DNA from: Saprospiraceae bacterium
GTDB taxonomy: Bacteria; Bacteroidota; Bacteroidia; Chitinophagales; Saprospiraceae
Reading direction: 5' to 3'
Length of the DNA stretch: 64,000 nt
Assembly (NCBI GenBank): GCA_021738725.1
Contig: JAIPBE010000006.1
Span: 1 to 64,000 of the forward strand
Below are positions 26,139-34,236 of the stretch, one piece after another. A program made the position numbers and the translations under genes. The first letter of the stretch is position 1. Each line of letters opens with the position of its first letter. Below the pieces are notes generated by a model. The model worked only from the letters and a program-made list of their open reading frames with translations. It was not told the origin of the DNA and did no database searches.

Positions 26139-26600
26139 ATGATGCGCGAAGAGATACTGATGAAGATGCAGCGGTACTGTGATTACCAGGATCGCTGCCA
26201 TCAGGAAGTCCGATCCAAGTTGATCCGTTTGCAGGTTTATGGCGATGAGTTGGAAGAGATCATGGCCATCCTTATCGATGAGGATCTGCTCAATGAGGAA
26301 CGTTTCGCCCGCAGTTTCGCCAGGGGACGACATCGCATCAAATCCTGGGGGCGACATCGCATCAGCCAGGAGTTGAAAAAGCGCCAGATCAGTGATTACT
26401 GCATTCGCAAGGCGATGGAAGAGATCGATGAGGAGGAATACATGAAAAACCTGGAGATGGTTTTGCGACGACGGACCGCCTATCTGGCCTCCGACTGGCC
26501 ACGTGGAAAACAGGAGGAAGATCTGCGCGAACATGCCATGCGCAAAGGATATGAACTTTCATTGATCGCATCCGCCATCCCGAAAGTACTGGACGAATAA
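26139..26600 (+). CDS. recX: Regulatory protein RecX
   Basis: The 153-residue protein is a RecX family member, which binds and modulates the RecA filament. YCDYQDRCHQEVRSKLI and LIDEDLLNEERFARSFARGRHRIKSWG (quoted in part: LNEERFARSFARG) and RISQELKKRQIS are hallmark segments, arranged as three-helix repeats. The frame is open far upstream, but that region overlaps the TonB receptor in another frame. A TATCTTTG box at 26127 makes 26139 the earliest reasonable start; ATGs at 26142, 26160 and 26166 are alternatives. recA is not in the window. Confidence 0.88.
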   Translation: MMREEILMKMQRYCDYQDRCHQEVRSKLIRLQVYGDELEEIMAILIDEDLLNEERFARSFARGRHRIKSWGRHRISQELKKRQISDYCIRKAMEEIDEEEYMKNLEMVLRRRTAYLASDWPRGKQEEDLREHAMRKGYELSLIASAIPKVLDE

Positions 26601-26682
26601 CCTGTCTTCCAGACGACCAATGCATGTTTTTGCCGGGTGTATATGAATAGAAGGACTTAAACTTGTTACACACCCGAATGCG

Positions 26683-27063
26683 ATGGACGAGTCTTATCAA
26701 TCGCCCCAACCTCTCTTGACGGATCAACGCAAGTTGGCTCTGCCCATACTGGAAGGATGGTCTTTCGAGCCCATTCACCGAATCCGCTATCTGGAGGCTC
26801 AGGGAAGCTATACGCTCCTTCACCTAACGGAAGGCGCCCCTATTCTGGTCAGTCGAAATCTGGCTGCGCTGGAGGTCCAGCTCGGAGATCCGATCGCCTT
26901 TGTCCGTATTCACCGTTCTTATATCCTTCATCTTTCCTTTTTGCGGAAATATGTCAAAACAAAGAGCCCGACCCTCATCCTGGATGATGGTACCTCTCTA
27001 CCCCTCTCGGTGCAGCGCAAATCCGCATTCATCGAGGCCATGCAACACTTTTTTCGCATATAG
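26683..27063 (+). CDS. Stand-alone LytTR DNA-binding protein
   Basis: The 126-residue protein is almost entirely a LytTR domain: IRYLEAQGSYTLLHL, ILVSRNLAALE, FVRIHRSYILHLSFLRKY and LPLSVQRKSAF are the expected blocks. There is no receiver domain and no sensor kinase beside it, so it is not a normal two-component regulator. It probably acts as a transcription factor. A CGGGTGT (26634-26640) / ACACCCG (26670-26676) inverted repeat flanks its promoter region, ending 6 nt before the ATG. It lies between recX and lspA on the same strand. Confidence 0.88.
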   Translation: MDESYQSPQPLLTDQRKLALPILEGWSFEPIHRIRYLEAQGSYTLLHLTEGAPILVSRNLAALEVQLGDPIAFVRIHRSYILHLSFLRKYVKTKSPTLILDDGTSLPLSVQRKSAFIEAMQHFFRI

Positions 27064-27160
27064 TTGGCTCAGCATGGTGATTTCCTCGTCCAAGTAGAGG
27101 CTGTCGGAACACTTCAGCAACCAAAATTGTCTATACTTGCAGGCCTAATTCCAACTGTCC

Positions 27161-27832
27161 TTGAAACGACTCCCATTCATCCTGCTGGTCATTTTTCTGG
27201 TTTTATTCATCGACCAATCCCTGAAGATCTGGGTCAAGACCCATATGCAGATCGGTGAAGAATTCCCCATTCTGGGTCAAAACTGGGCGTTCATTCATTT
27301 TGTGGAAAATGAAGGGATGGCTTTTGGTTGGAAGATCCCCGCATTATACGGCAAGCTCATCCTCTCTATTTTCCGTCTGGGGGCCATAGTATTCCTGTCC
27401 TATATTCTGCATCAGTTGATGAAAGCAGAAGCCAGTCGAGGACTTCTCACCTGCTTTGCCCTCATCTTTGCGGGTGCATTGGGGAATATCATCGATAGTG
27501 TCTTTTATGGCCAGATCTTTTCCGCATCGCCCTATCATGGGGGCGTGGCCGAGCTCTTTCCGGAGGGAGGAGGGTATGCCGGGGTACTTTATGGTAAGGT
27601 GGTGGATATGTTCTACTTCCCGATGATCGAAAGTGTCTGGCCTTCCTGGATGCCTTTTGTAGGTGGGGAACAGTTCCTGTTTTTCAGACCGGTATTCAAT
27701 GTGGCGGATGCCTCCATTTCAGTTGGTGTCATCCTGTTGTTGCTCTTCTATCGCAACTTCTTCACCCAGGAATCGATCAGCGAAAACAAGGAAAATCCTC
27801 CATCTGCGGAACAGACGCCCATAGAGGGTTAG
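27161..27832 (+). CDS. lspA: Lipoprotein signal peptidase LspA
   Basis: The 223-residue inner membrane aspartic protease removes signal peptides from lipoproteins. Four membrane segments are visible, and the two catalytic Asp motifs are GNIIDSVFYG and FNVADASISVG. As in other Bacteroidota it is longer than the E. coli enzyme because of an insertion between the second and fourth helices and a charged C-terminal tail. The start is TTG at 27161; no ATG precedes the first helix. A TATACTTG box at 27132-27139 (one mismatch to consensus) is well placed. Several lipoproteins in this window would be substrates (nosZ, nosL, cytochrome c). Confidence 0.95.
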   Translation: MKRLPFILLVIFLVLFIDQSLKIWVKTHMQIGEEFPILGQNWAFIHFVENEGMAFGWKIPALYGKLILSIFRLGAIVFLSYILHQLMKAEASRGLLTCFALIFAGALGNIIDSVFYGQIFSASPYHGGVAELFPEGGGYAGVLYGKVVDMFYFPMIESVWPSWMPFVGGEQFLFFRPVFNVADASISVGVILLLLFYRNFFTQESISENKENPPSAEQTPIEG

Positions 27833-27902
27833 CGGAAACAAGGTTTCCGGAAAGAACGTCTTTCATCTTTTTACAGATTATCTGCGATTTTGTGACAAGC
27901 AG

Positions 27903-28220
27903 TTAGCGCTTGCGCACTGCATCGTTAAACCGGTGAATCGCCTTCACCGCCTTCTCAATGGTGCCGTAATTGAGGGTATAATGGACATATTTTCCGTCCC
28001 GGTCCGCGTCTACCAACTGAGTATCGCGGAGAATGCGCAGATGTTGAGAGGTGATGGATTGCTCGAGCTTGAGGGTGTTATAGATCTTGTTGACGTTGAT
28101 CGCATTGTTCTTGTCAATGAAATCGAGGATCTTCAATCTGAGTGGATGAGCGAGAGCACGTAATAGCTCTGACGACAAATGTAGCTTGTCGCTGTCAATC
28201 CCTACCTTGACTCTCTTCAT
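27903..28220 (-). CDS. ArsR-family winged-helix regulator (first of two)
   Basis: The 105-residue protein is a compact ArsR/SmtB-like repressor: LRALAHPLRLKILDFI, then LKLEQSITSQHLRILRDTQLV as the recognition helix and GKYVHYTLN as the wing. No cysteine or histidine cluster typical of metal sensing is visible, so it may sense something else. It is closely similar in motif order to the gene at 28463. An imperfect inverted repeat (28236-28260) ends just upstream of its start and could be its operator. Confidence 0.88.
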   Translation of the reverse strand: MKRVKVGIDSDKLHLSSELLRALAHPLRLKILDFIDKNNAINVNKIYNTLKLEQSITSQHLRILRDTQLVDADRDGKYVHYTLNYGTIEKAVKAIHRFNDAVRKR

Positions 28221-28235
28221 GGTTGCGCGTTGTAC

Positions 28236-28260
28236 TGTAACAAGTAGTTTACCTGCTACA
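28236..28260. promoter_or_regulatory. Candidate ArsR operator
   Basis: TGTAACAAGTA-GTT-TACCTGCTACA: arms of 11 bases match at 9 positions (other two are G-T pairs), 15 nt upstream of the ArsR start. Size and position suit an ArsR/SmtB dimer site. Confidence 0.4.
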
Positions 28261-28300
28261 AATATCCACTTTTAATCCTTTTTGCCCAACCCTGTGAACT

Positions 28301-28336
28301 AAAAAATGCTGTAAATCCGTTGACTTACAGCATTTT
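28301..28336 (-). terminator. Rho-independent terminator of the second ArsR gene
   Basis: Perfect 12-bp arms AAAATGCTGTAA (28303-28314) and TTACAGCATTTT (28325-28336) around a 10-nt loop. On the minus strand the stem runs into TTTTTT, ending the transcript of the 28463-28801 gene before the next ArsR gene. Confidence 0.75.
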
Positions 28337-28462
28337 CTATGCCTAGTACAAATAGCAATATGAAGTTATATTATATTACATATTCTCTTATCTGCCATTC
28401 AATTAGCCTGCTCCTGACAGGGTAAAACCCCAGCAGAATACAGGCAAAAGAATTGTTAAAAA

Positions 28463-28801
28463 TTAGGCTGCCAATTCTTCAACCAAGCGTGAAATTTGTG
28501 ACAATCTCTCGCGATCCAGCATATAATTGATGAATTTGCCCCGTCGCTGGGTGATCACCACACCAGCTCGACGAAGAATGGCCAGATGCTGTGAAGCAAC
28601 GGATTGTTCCAGGCGAAGCTTGATGTAAATATCCGTTACTGTCATGCTTTCATTGTCTTCCAAAAGGTCGATGATACTTTGCCGCAACTTGTGGTTGACA
28701 GCGCGCAGGACTAAAACGGCCTTTCGCAGTTCCGAATAGTCCAACTGAATATCATTCTTCCCTTTCTTCAGAATGACAGTTTCATTTTTCTGTTTTCTCA
28801 T
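28463..28801 (-). CDS. ArsR-family winged-helix regulator (second of two)
   Basis: The 112-residue protein shares the layout of the neighbouring ArsR gene: LRAVNHKLRQSIIDLL, LRLEQSVASQHLAILRRAGVV (quoted as its recognition core EQSVASQHLAIL) and GKFINYMLD. It too lacks metal-binding cysteines. The two look like paralogues separated by a terminator, so they are regulated separately. Its upstream region carries three GACAAAT half-sites (28921-28964). The target is unknown. Confidence 0.88.
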   Translation of the reverse strand: MRKQKNETVILKKGKNDIQLDYSELRKAVLVLRAVNHKLRQSIIDLLEDNESMTVTDIYIKLRLEQSVASQHLAILRRAGVVITQRRGKFINYMLDRERLSQISRLVEELAA

Positions 28802-29128
28802 GGGTCATTGTTCTTGTGGCGGTTTCCCAAACCAATTCTTTCCTTGCGAATTCTGTACCAAAATATCGCCGATCCACTTCAACAACTTTTTCCAAATAGG
28901 TGTTTCCCCTACCCATATGGGACAAATTGCTATATGAAGGACAAATATATTATAAATATTTGTCAGGTGTAACTATACTGATGATCAATTCATCAATATA
29001 CATTACGGGTCGACTCAGCAAACAATCCATAGATTGCCTGGCGCTGTAGGTAAAGGGGGAGTTGGTTCAACCGGCGATGCAAGGGGCACCGGAAGACTTA
29101 TAGAGTATAAAAGACCGTGCCAATCTCA
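28802..29128. promoter_or_regulatory. Upstream region of the second ArsR gene with GACAAAT half-sites
   Basis: No gene seen. GACAAAT at 28921-28927 and the inverted pair GACAAATAT (28940-28948) / ATATTTGTC (28956-28964) lie 120-165 bases upstream of the ArsR start. TGATGA-TCAAT-TCATCA follows at about 28980-28996. The half-site resembles the centre of the rrf2 palindrome at 51714. Confidence 0.35.
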
Positions 29129-29824
29129 TCAGGAAGGACCTGGAATGAGAGGACTTTTTGGGATAGTCACATTCGGTGGTTTGAGATACTGGGGCTCGAG
29201 ATAGGCAATATCGGCCCAATTCCCCTGTTGAAAGAGGTCTTCTGCTGCACCTGCCAAATGCCTGGCAGCACATCGTATTCCACCATCTACCAGACCGGGT
29301 ATGGCCCACCATTCCAACACCTTGGGGGCCCCATCTCCACATACCACCACTTTACCATCAGCCGTTTCCAACCAAGTGGTCCAGGGTGTCGTATCCAGCA
29401 CAACTGGACTCGGTCCCTGCCTGTCTTCTGGTCCACTGCGAAAGAGATAGACCTCAGCCCGTCGAGCATCGATGGCACTGAAATATGCTTGTGCCCCCGG
29501 ATGAAGCGCCTCCGCTGCCCTCGTCAATGCTTCCAGGGTCGGAATGGGCAGGATGGGGATCTGTAATCCGTAGGCCAGACCTTTGGCCGTCGATAATCCA
29601 ACCCGCAACCCCGTATACGAACCGGGTCCGATACTGACCCCGATGGCATCCAGGTCAGCCACCTTGACCTTTCCTTCCTCCAGACATTCCTGAATGAACA
29701 CAGCCAGCAACTCCGCATGTACATAGCCATCATCTGAGCTCCGCTCAACCAGGAGCACCCCGTCTCGAGCCAATGCCGCAGAACAATTGGCAGTGGCTGT
29801 TTCGATGAGCAGGATCAACGCCAT
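29129..29824 (-). CDS. tsaB: tRNA threonylcarbamoyladenosine biosynthesis protein TsaB
   Basis: The 231-residue protein is the TsaB scaffold that partners TsaD and TsaE in making the t6A37 modification of tRNAs. LILLIETATANCSAAL (ASKHA-type first strand), VSIGPGSYTGLRVGLSTAKGL (quoted core GPGSYTGLRVG) and FSAIDARRAEVYL are diagnostic. It is the last gene of a six-gene minus-strand operon, overlapping the preceding gene by 10 bp. Confidence 0.94.
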   Translation of the reverse strand: MALILLIETATANCSAALARDGVLLVERSSDDGYVHAELLAVFIQECLEEGKVKVADLDAIGVSIGPGSYTGLRVGLSTAKGLAYGLQIPILPIPTLEALTRAAEALHPGAQAYFSAIDARRAEVYLFRSGPEDRQGPSPVVLDTTPWTTWLETADGKVVVCGDGAPKVLEWWAIPGLVDGGIRCAARHLAGAAEDLFQQGNWADIAYLEPQYLKPPNVTIPKSPLIPGPS

Positions 29825-30507
29825 TGGTCCACCGGGCTATTTTTCATCGATCTTTTTTTCTTGTTCAATCCGTCACGAAACCGATGTACCGTCCTTGTGC
29901 TCTGTATCAGCATGAAGGATTCACCTCCGAGGAGGACCAACCATCCCGCCATAAACAAAGCATTCCGCAAACCCATAACCCAAGGCAACTCCTCCATCTG
30001 AAAAGGCCTGATCCAGAGAGTCTCCACCATGAGCACCAGCACAGTACTGAGAAACAGACCGATAGACAATGCCCGGATGGATTGTCGGGCACCCCGATGT
30101 TGTCTGTTTCTGCATCGGATGAGAAATCGAATTGCCAGTTTATGCTCTGGATTGAGTCGTAATAACTCGGTGAGGATATAGATACATTGCTCCTCCCTCC
30201 CCAAACGATCGCATACCGCGGCTTTTCGGAACAACAGATGGTGATACATACGTTCTTCGCGTGCACCAAAGACAGGACGATCAACTGTCATCGCGATCGC
30301 TTCGTCGACTCTGTTTATAAAGAGTTCATATTCGCCACATTCAAAAAGAGCATCCAGATAGATGACCAGGATATCATAGAATTCATCTCGATCCAACAGT
30401 CGAAGGGCGGCCTCATGCTTTTCCACATACCGCCGGACAGCCTGATGTGCATCGGTCCGCAGGTGATGAATCTGCTGAGGATGGAAAGCGGATGGATCTG
30501 GATTCAT
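29815..30507 (-). CDS. Helical-repeat membrane protein of unknown function
   Basis: I do not recognise this 230-residue protein. The N-terminal ~130 residues are helical and TPR-like (EYELFINRVDEAIAM; AAVCDRLGREEQCIYILTELL, quoted core REEQCIYILTEL). Two membrane helices follow (IGLFLSTVLVLMVETLW and NALFMAGWLVLLGGESFML), then a basic tail with KKKRSMK. It is translationally linked to both neighbours: 4-bp overlap with the cyclase and 10-bp overlap with tsaB. The position in the nadK operon suggests a housekeeping envelope role, but nothing specific can be read. Confidence 0.75.
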   Translation of the reverse strand: MNPDPSAFHPQQIHHLRTDAHQAVRRYVEKHEAALRLLDRDEFYDILVIYLDALFECGEYELFINRVDEAIAMTVDRPVFGAREERMYHHLLFRKAAVCDRLGREEQCIYILTELLRLNPEHKLAIRFLIRCRNRQHRGARQSIRALSIGLFLSTVLVLMVETLWIRPFQMEELPWVMGLRNALFMAGWLVLLGGESFMLIQSTRTVHRFRDGLNKKKRSMKNSPVDQWR

Positions 30508-31262
30508 GGTACCTCTATCAACGGAAATAACACGGGTTTGCTCGGTCCTGCATCCAAAACGAAGGACGGGATCTGAAGGTTTAACAGATAGAGCCCGTCT
30601 TTTTGTTCCTCAGGCACAAAGATCATCTCGGTGATGGTGGCATCCTTGCGAATGTGATCCGGATAACCCCACCACACATGATGCGCTGCAAGTTTTCCAC
30701 CATCTTCTTCTCGATCAACAGAGGGCAGATCCACCAGAATATGGCGAACGCCCAGATCCACCAGCATCTGAAGCCCATCTGGATCCAGATAGACGGGATT
30801 CGTCCCCGACCAGGATCGTTGTGCTTTATCCGGATGATTGGGCAGGCTCCGAATGACGACTGCCTCCACTCGGTCACCCGCCAAGGCTTGCGCCAACTGG
30901 GCGGCCAGGATCATCCGGTCGCCGTTTTCCTGATGGACAGGCAGGATGCTGATCAGCTTGGCGGAGAAGTGAAACTGGCGAAGGCAATGGTGCAGGGAGA
31001 CCCGTTCAGTTGAGATATGCCCATAGCATTCGGTATGTGTCCCATTTCCATGGGGGTTGAGCATGACATTCACAAAGTTGACCGCCCCTCCCAGCCGGGT
31101 ATCCCCTACGAAATTGCCCATTCGGACCGGCTCTACCCGAAATGGAGGTGCGAAATAGGCATTCGGCGTCGTCGCATCAGGCACCAGTGGAATGGAAATA
31201 TCCACCGGGTGATGAAGATTTGCCCGATAGCGGATGCCCTGTATGGTGATGAATGCTTCCAT
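30504..31262 (-). CDS. Cyclase-family metal hydrolase (kynurenine formamidase-like)
   Basis: The 252-residue protein matches the cyclase family, which includes bacterial kynurenine formamidase. The signature NPHGNGTHTECYGHI provides the HxGTHxD-like metal site, here with Glu replacing the usual Asp. HPVDISIPL and VDLPSVDRE are further family blocks. It likely hydrolyses an amide or ester in the cytoplasm. The other tryptophan catabolism genes are absent, so the substrate is open. It directly follows nadK with no gap. Confidence 0.85.
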   Translation of the reverse strand: MEAFITIQGIRYRANLHHPVDISIPLVPDATTPNAYFAPPFRVEPVRMGNFVGDTRLGGAVNFVNVMLNPHGNGTHTECYGHISTERVSLHHCLRQFHFSAKLISILPVHQENGDRMILAAQLAQALAGDRVEAVVIRSLPNHPDKAQRSWSGTNPVYLDPDGLQMLVDLGVRHILVDLPSVDREEDGGKLAAHHVWWGYPDHIRKDATITEMIFVPEEQKDGLYLLNLQIPSFVLDAGPSKPVLFPLIEVP

Positions 31263-32144
31263 CTAATTTCGCAGATCCCGGCCCCAGGCCAGCTTTTCCC
31301 GCATGGTCGACAAGAAAGAATAGCTATGGAACTGAATCAATCGCAGCGCAAAAGGAGCTAATCGAATGGCGATCTGATCTTCCGGAGTGATGGTGGCAAA
31401 GCGGGAATCCATGGTGCAAAGGAAACTGTCGGTCCGCCCCTTGACCTCAAAGGACAGCACCGACTTATCGGGGATGACGATCGGCCGGACCCCCAGATTG
31501 TGTGGGGCAACCGGACTGATCACAAAATTGCCGGAACCCGGAAAGACAATAGGACCTCCGCAACTAAGGGAATATCCTGTACTGCCGGTGGGTGTCGCGA
31601 CGATGAGGCCATCCGCCCAATAGGTGTTCATAAAGTCACCATTCATATAGGCATCAATGGTGATCATCGAGGAGGTATCCCGCTTGAGGATGGTAAAATC
31701 ATTCAGGGCATAGGGGCAATCACCGAACAGGTCCTGATCCGAATCAAGCTGGAGAAGGACACGCTCTTCAATATCATACCGCCCCGACACAAAGTCCGAT
31801 ACCGCCTGCTGGATCTGGCTCTGCTCGAGGCTGGCCAGAAAGCCCAAACGACCCAGATTGATGCCAATGAGTGGGATCCCGCTATCCCGAACAAGGGTGA
31901 GGGCGTTTAGAAACGTGCCATCGCCGCCAAGACAGATAAACGCCTCCACCTTCGAGGCCAGCAGTTCCTGATGACTGGAGACGGTCTCTCTGCCAGTCGT
32001 ATCAAAGCCATGCTCATGCAGTTCTTCCACCAGTTCCTGGACCAGGCAATAGCTGATCCCCTGTTGATCCAGGGCATGCGTCAGAGTTTCCAGGACCGGG
32101 AGGTCATCTGATTTGAAGACACGACTGTACAGGGCTACTTTCAT
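31263..32144 (-). CDS. nadK: NAD kinase
   Basis: The 293-residue enzyme phosphorylates NAD to NADP. The ATP/NAD-binding motif AFICLGGDGTFLNAL, GINLGRLGFLAS and the conserved TPTGSTGYSLSCGGPI are all present. The open frame continues 20 codons upstream, but ATG 32144 begins the family N-terminus MKVALYSRVF and overlaps the end of the Omp85-like gene by only 4 bp. It is the third gene of the operon. Essential and well conserved. Confidence 0.96.
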   Translation of the reverse strand: MKVALYSRVFKSDDLPVLETLTHALDQQGISYCLVQELVEELHEHGFDTTGRETVSSHQELLASKVEAFICLGGDGTFLNALTLVRDSGIPLIGINLGRLGFLASLEQSQIQQAVSDFVSGRYDIEERVLLQLDSDQDLFGDCPYALNDFTILKRDTSSMITIDAYMNGDFMNTYWADGLIVATPTGSTGYSLSCGGPIVFPGSGNFVISPVAPHNLGVRPIVIPDKSVLSFEVKGRTDSFLCTMDSRFATITPEDQIAIRLAPFALRLIQFHSYSFLSTMREKLAWGRDLRN

Positions 32145-33613
32145 CGCAGAGAAAAGCTGGTATGTAAAAATAGACCATTCTCCCCGAGTCCGTTGATATT
32201 CCAACGCACGGAGAAGATCTTGTCATAGAAAAATCGAAAATCCAACCCCAATCCGGCCGACATCAGCCAATGGTCCCGCAACGGGTTATCCTGTCGAAAG
32301 AATGGATCATGGACGATCCCATGGTCGGTATGAACATGGGCATATACCTTGAGTGGAATGGTGGGAATGGCCGGTATCTGAAACCAGGACGGCCACGGAA
32401 TGGGCAGATCCACATCCCACAAACGGATACGCCAGGCGGCCTGGACCAAAGCGTAGTCCATCCCATCGATCACATAGTGTTCATAGCCTCTGACCAGTCG
32501 GCTGCCATATCCCAGGCCCTCGTAGTCGTAATAACCCGGGTTCTGGCGCTGCAATTGCACTCTTCCAGCAGTGATGCACTCAAATCCATGCCCCTCACCT
32601 GTGGGGAGATAGCCTGCATAGACCGATTCGATCCACCAGCGATCCCGCTGATTCAGGAGGCCCAGCCCTTCCTTGGTCATATATCCGCTCCAGGCATATC
32701 CTTTGAAAGGATAGGCGCGATCATCCAGATGGTCGAGTGCTGCATGACCCCAGAGGGACAGATATTGGATACGCGATCCGGGGGTCGTAAAATAAGACGG
32801 GTTCAGATCATCGACCACCTGAGGGTCTACCTGCGCAGAGCGGTAATTCATTCCGCCAGAAAATTTCCACCGGTATTGTGGTCGGTACCGCACATGCACC
32901 TGGACCATGTACTTCTCCAGCATCCATCGACCAAAATCCCGATAGAAGAGTTGGCGATCCTCTGCTGAGGCATAATTGATCTCCCGGAAACGCTGCATAT
33001 AGGCTTGTAATCCAAGGCCCAAATGCTTGTTGCCCGGGAGTTGTGGGAGATCGTAGGCCAGTTCATACTTTCTGGAATACCCCTGTTGGAATTTCAACTT
33101 CAACAAGTCGCCCCAACCGGTGAAATTGTAGTGATTGATATATAGACCATAGTTGATCCGGTCGAAATCGTGATCAAAGTCTTTCCACCAGACATTGAAA
33201 TTGCGGTCGGCGAGTTCGAAAATGGGAATGGGATAGATATACCAAGCCTCCCGGACACGAACACATATATGCAGAGTATCCAGAGCTTCTGAACACGTTT
33301 TCACACCGGCGGTAAGAAAGAGGCCTGTATTGCCAAGGAGGCGTTCACTTTCCTGCAGGGCATCGTTGACATCCTCAGGATGCACCTTTTGCCCGGGTTG
33401 CAGGGTCATTTCCCGCAGCAGGACAGCGTCACGAGTCCGTTTATTCCCTTGCAGGTGATAGGATCCTATCACCAGGGAATCCTGACCCTGAACTTCTGAA
33501 GAAAGCAGAACGAGGGCCCCACAAAACAACAGGGTGATCCGATACAGCCTGTGGCTGGTACGGGTGAGCGCATTCAAAGAGGGGAAGAAGCCGTGAAACG
33601 AATTACATCGCAC
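32141..33613 (-). CDS. Omp85/BamA-like outer membrane protein with one POTRA domain
   Basis: The 490-residue protein has a signal peptide (LFCGALVLLSSEVQGQ), a single POTRA-like domain (about 45-125; YHLQGNKRTRDAVLLREMTLQPGQ, quoted core GNKRTRDAVLLREM, and ERLLGNTGLF) and a C-terminal 16-strand-like barrel ending in FLHTSFSLR. BamA has five POTRA domains, so this is a shortened relative, similar to TamA or other D15-type surface antigens. It may insert or export surface material. The start is GTG, overlapping the 51-residue gene by 11 bp. Family assignment moderate to good; client unknown. Confidence 0.78.
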   Translation of the reverse strand: MRCNSFHGFFPSLNALTRTSHRLYRITLLFCGALVLLSSEVQGQDSLVIGSYHLQGNKRTRDAVLLREMTLQPGQKVHPEDVNDALQESERLLGNTGLFLTAGVKTCSEALDTLHICVRVREAWYIYPIPIFELADRNFNVWWKDFDHDFDRINYGLYINHYNFTGWGDLLKLKFQQGYSRKYELAYDLPQLPGNKHLGLGLQAYMQRFREINYASAEDRQLFYRDFGRWMLEKYMVQVHVRYRPQYRWKFSGGMNYRSAQVDPQVVDDLNPSYFTTPGSRIQYLSLWGHAALDHLDDRAYPFKGYAWSGYMTKEGLGLLNQRDRWWIESVYAGYLPTGEGHGFECITAGRVQLQRQNPGYYDYEGLGYGSRLVRGYEHYVIDGMDYALVQAAWRIRLWDVDLPIPWPSWFQIPAIPTIPLKVYAHVHTDHGIVHDPFFRQDNPLRDHWLMSAGLGLDFRFFYDKIFSVRWNINGLGENGLFLHTSFSLR

Positions 33614-33758
33614 GCATAGCCTTGACCAGAGAGGTCAGTACGAATGGCAGGGTAACCCAGAACCACTCGGGTTTGACGATCAACAGGGCAATGGTGGCTA
33701 CAGATGAAATCAGAAATAGCAGCCAGGCCGATGTGGTTGAAGTGTTACTTTGCTCCAT
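33603..33758 (-). CDS. Small membrane protein, first gene of the nadK operon
   Basis: This 51-residue protein (starts MEQSNTSTTSAWLLFLIS) has two predicted hydrophobic segments (AWLLFLISSVATIALLIV and FWVTLPFVLTSLV). The open frame runs 30 codons further upstream, but a TACTTTTG box (33776-33783) lies 17 nt before ATG 33758. Placing the start there makes this the leader gene of the operon. It overlaps the next gene by 11 bp. Function unknown; probably genuine given promoter and coupling. Confidence 0.6.
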   Translation of the reverse strand: MEQSNTSTTSAWLLFLISSVATIALLIVKPEWFWVTLPFVLTSLVKAMRAM

Positions 33759-33775
33759 GAACTTGGATTTGATGG

Positions 33776-33783
33776 CAAAAGTA
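33776..33783 (-). promoter_or_regulatory. -7 promoter box of the nadK-tsaB operon
   Basis: Reads TACTTTTG on the minus strand, an exact TAnnTTTG match 17 nt upstream of ATG 33758. No TTG at 19-nt spacing was found. Confidence 0.5.
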
Positions 33784-33825
33784 CAACCTGTAAACGAAAT
33801 TTGACAGCCCAAATCGTGATTCCTC

Positions 33826-34236
33826 ATGACACAGTCCACCTTATTCACCCTCCCCCTCTATCCACGCGGGTTCCACATCATTACCAGGGAAGTCCTGGCC
33901 GCCATTGGTGAATTACCCATGGAGGGGGTCCTTCATCTGTTCATCCAGCATACTTCGGCGGCATTAGCCATCAATGAGGCAGCCGATCCGGACGTCCTGA
34001 CCGATTTTGAATCCCTCTTCAATCGGCTGGTACCGGAAGGCATGCCTTTTCTCACCCACACCCTGGAAGGGCCCGATGATATGCCAGCCCATGTCAAGGC
34101 CGTCATTGCCGGATCATCTATCAGTATTCCCATCCTGGATGGTCGGCTGGCTCTGGGCACGTGGCAGGGGATCTACCTGTGCGAGTTCCGAAATCGGGGT
34201 GGATCTCGGCGGTTAGTAGCCAGTGTGATGAGTTGA
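33826..34236 (+). CDS. YjbQ/UPF0047 family protein (secondary thiamine-phosphate synthase-like)
   Basis: The 136-residue protein belongs to UPF0047, whose best known member YjbQ has weak thiamine phosphate synthase activity. The blocks LHLFIQHTSAALAINEAADPDV (quoted core IQHTSAALAINE), THTLEGPDDMPAHVKAVIAGSS (quoted core DDMPAHVK) and LGTWQGIYLCEFR are classical. The conserved His and Asp residues form a probable metal or phosphate site. It diverges from the small membrane protein gene. Physiological role still unclear in the family. Confidence 0.9.
   Translation: MTQSTLFTLPLYPRGFHIITREVLAAIGELPMEGVLHLFIQHTSAALAINEAADPDVLTDFESLFNRLVPEGMPFLTHTLEGPDDMPAHVKAVIAGSSISIPILDGRLALGTWQGIYLCEFRNRGGSRRLVASVMS

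Noticed and set aside
29040..29090. Possible tRNA T-arm text GGTTCAACCGG
   Set aside because: No acceptor stem, anticodon arm or D-arm can be formed around it.
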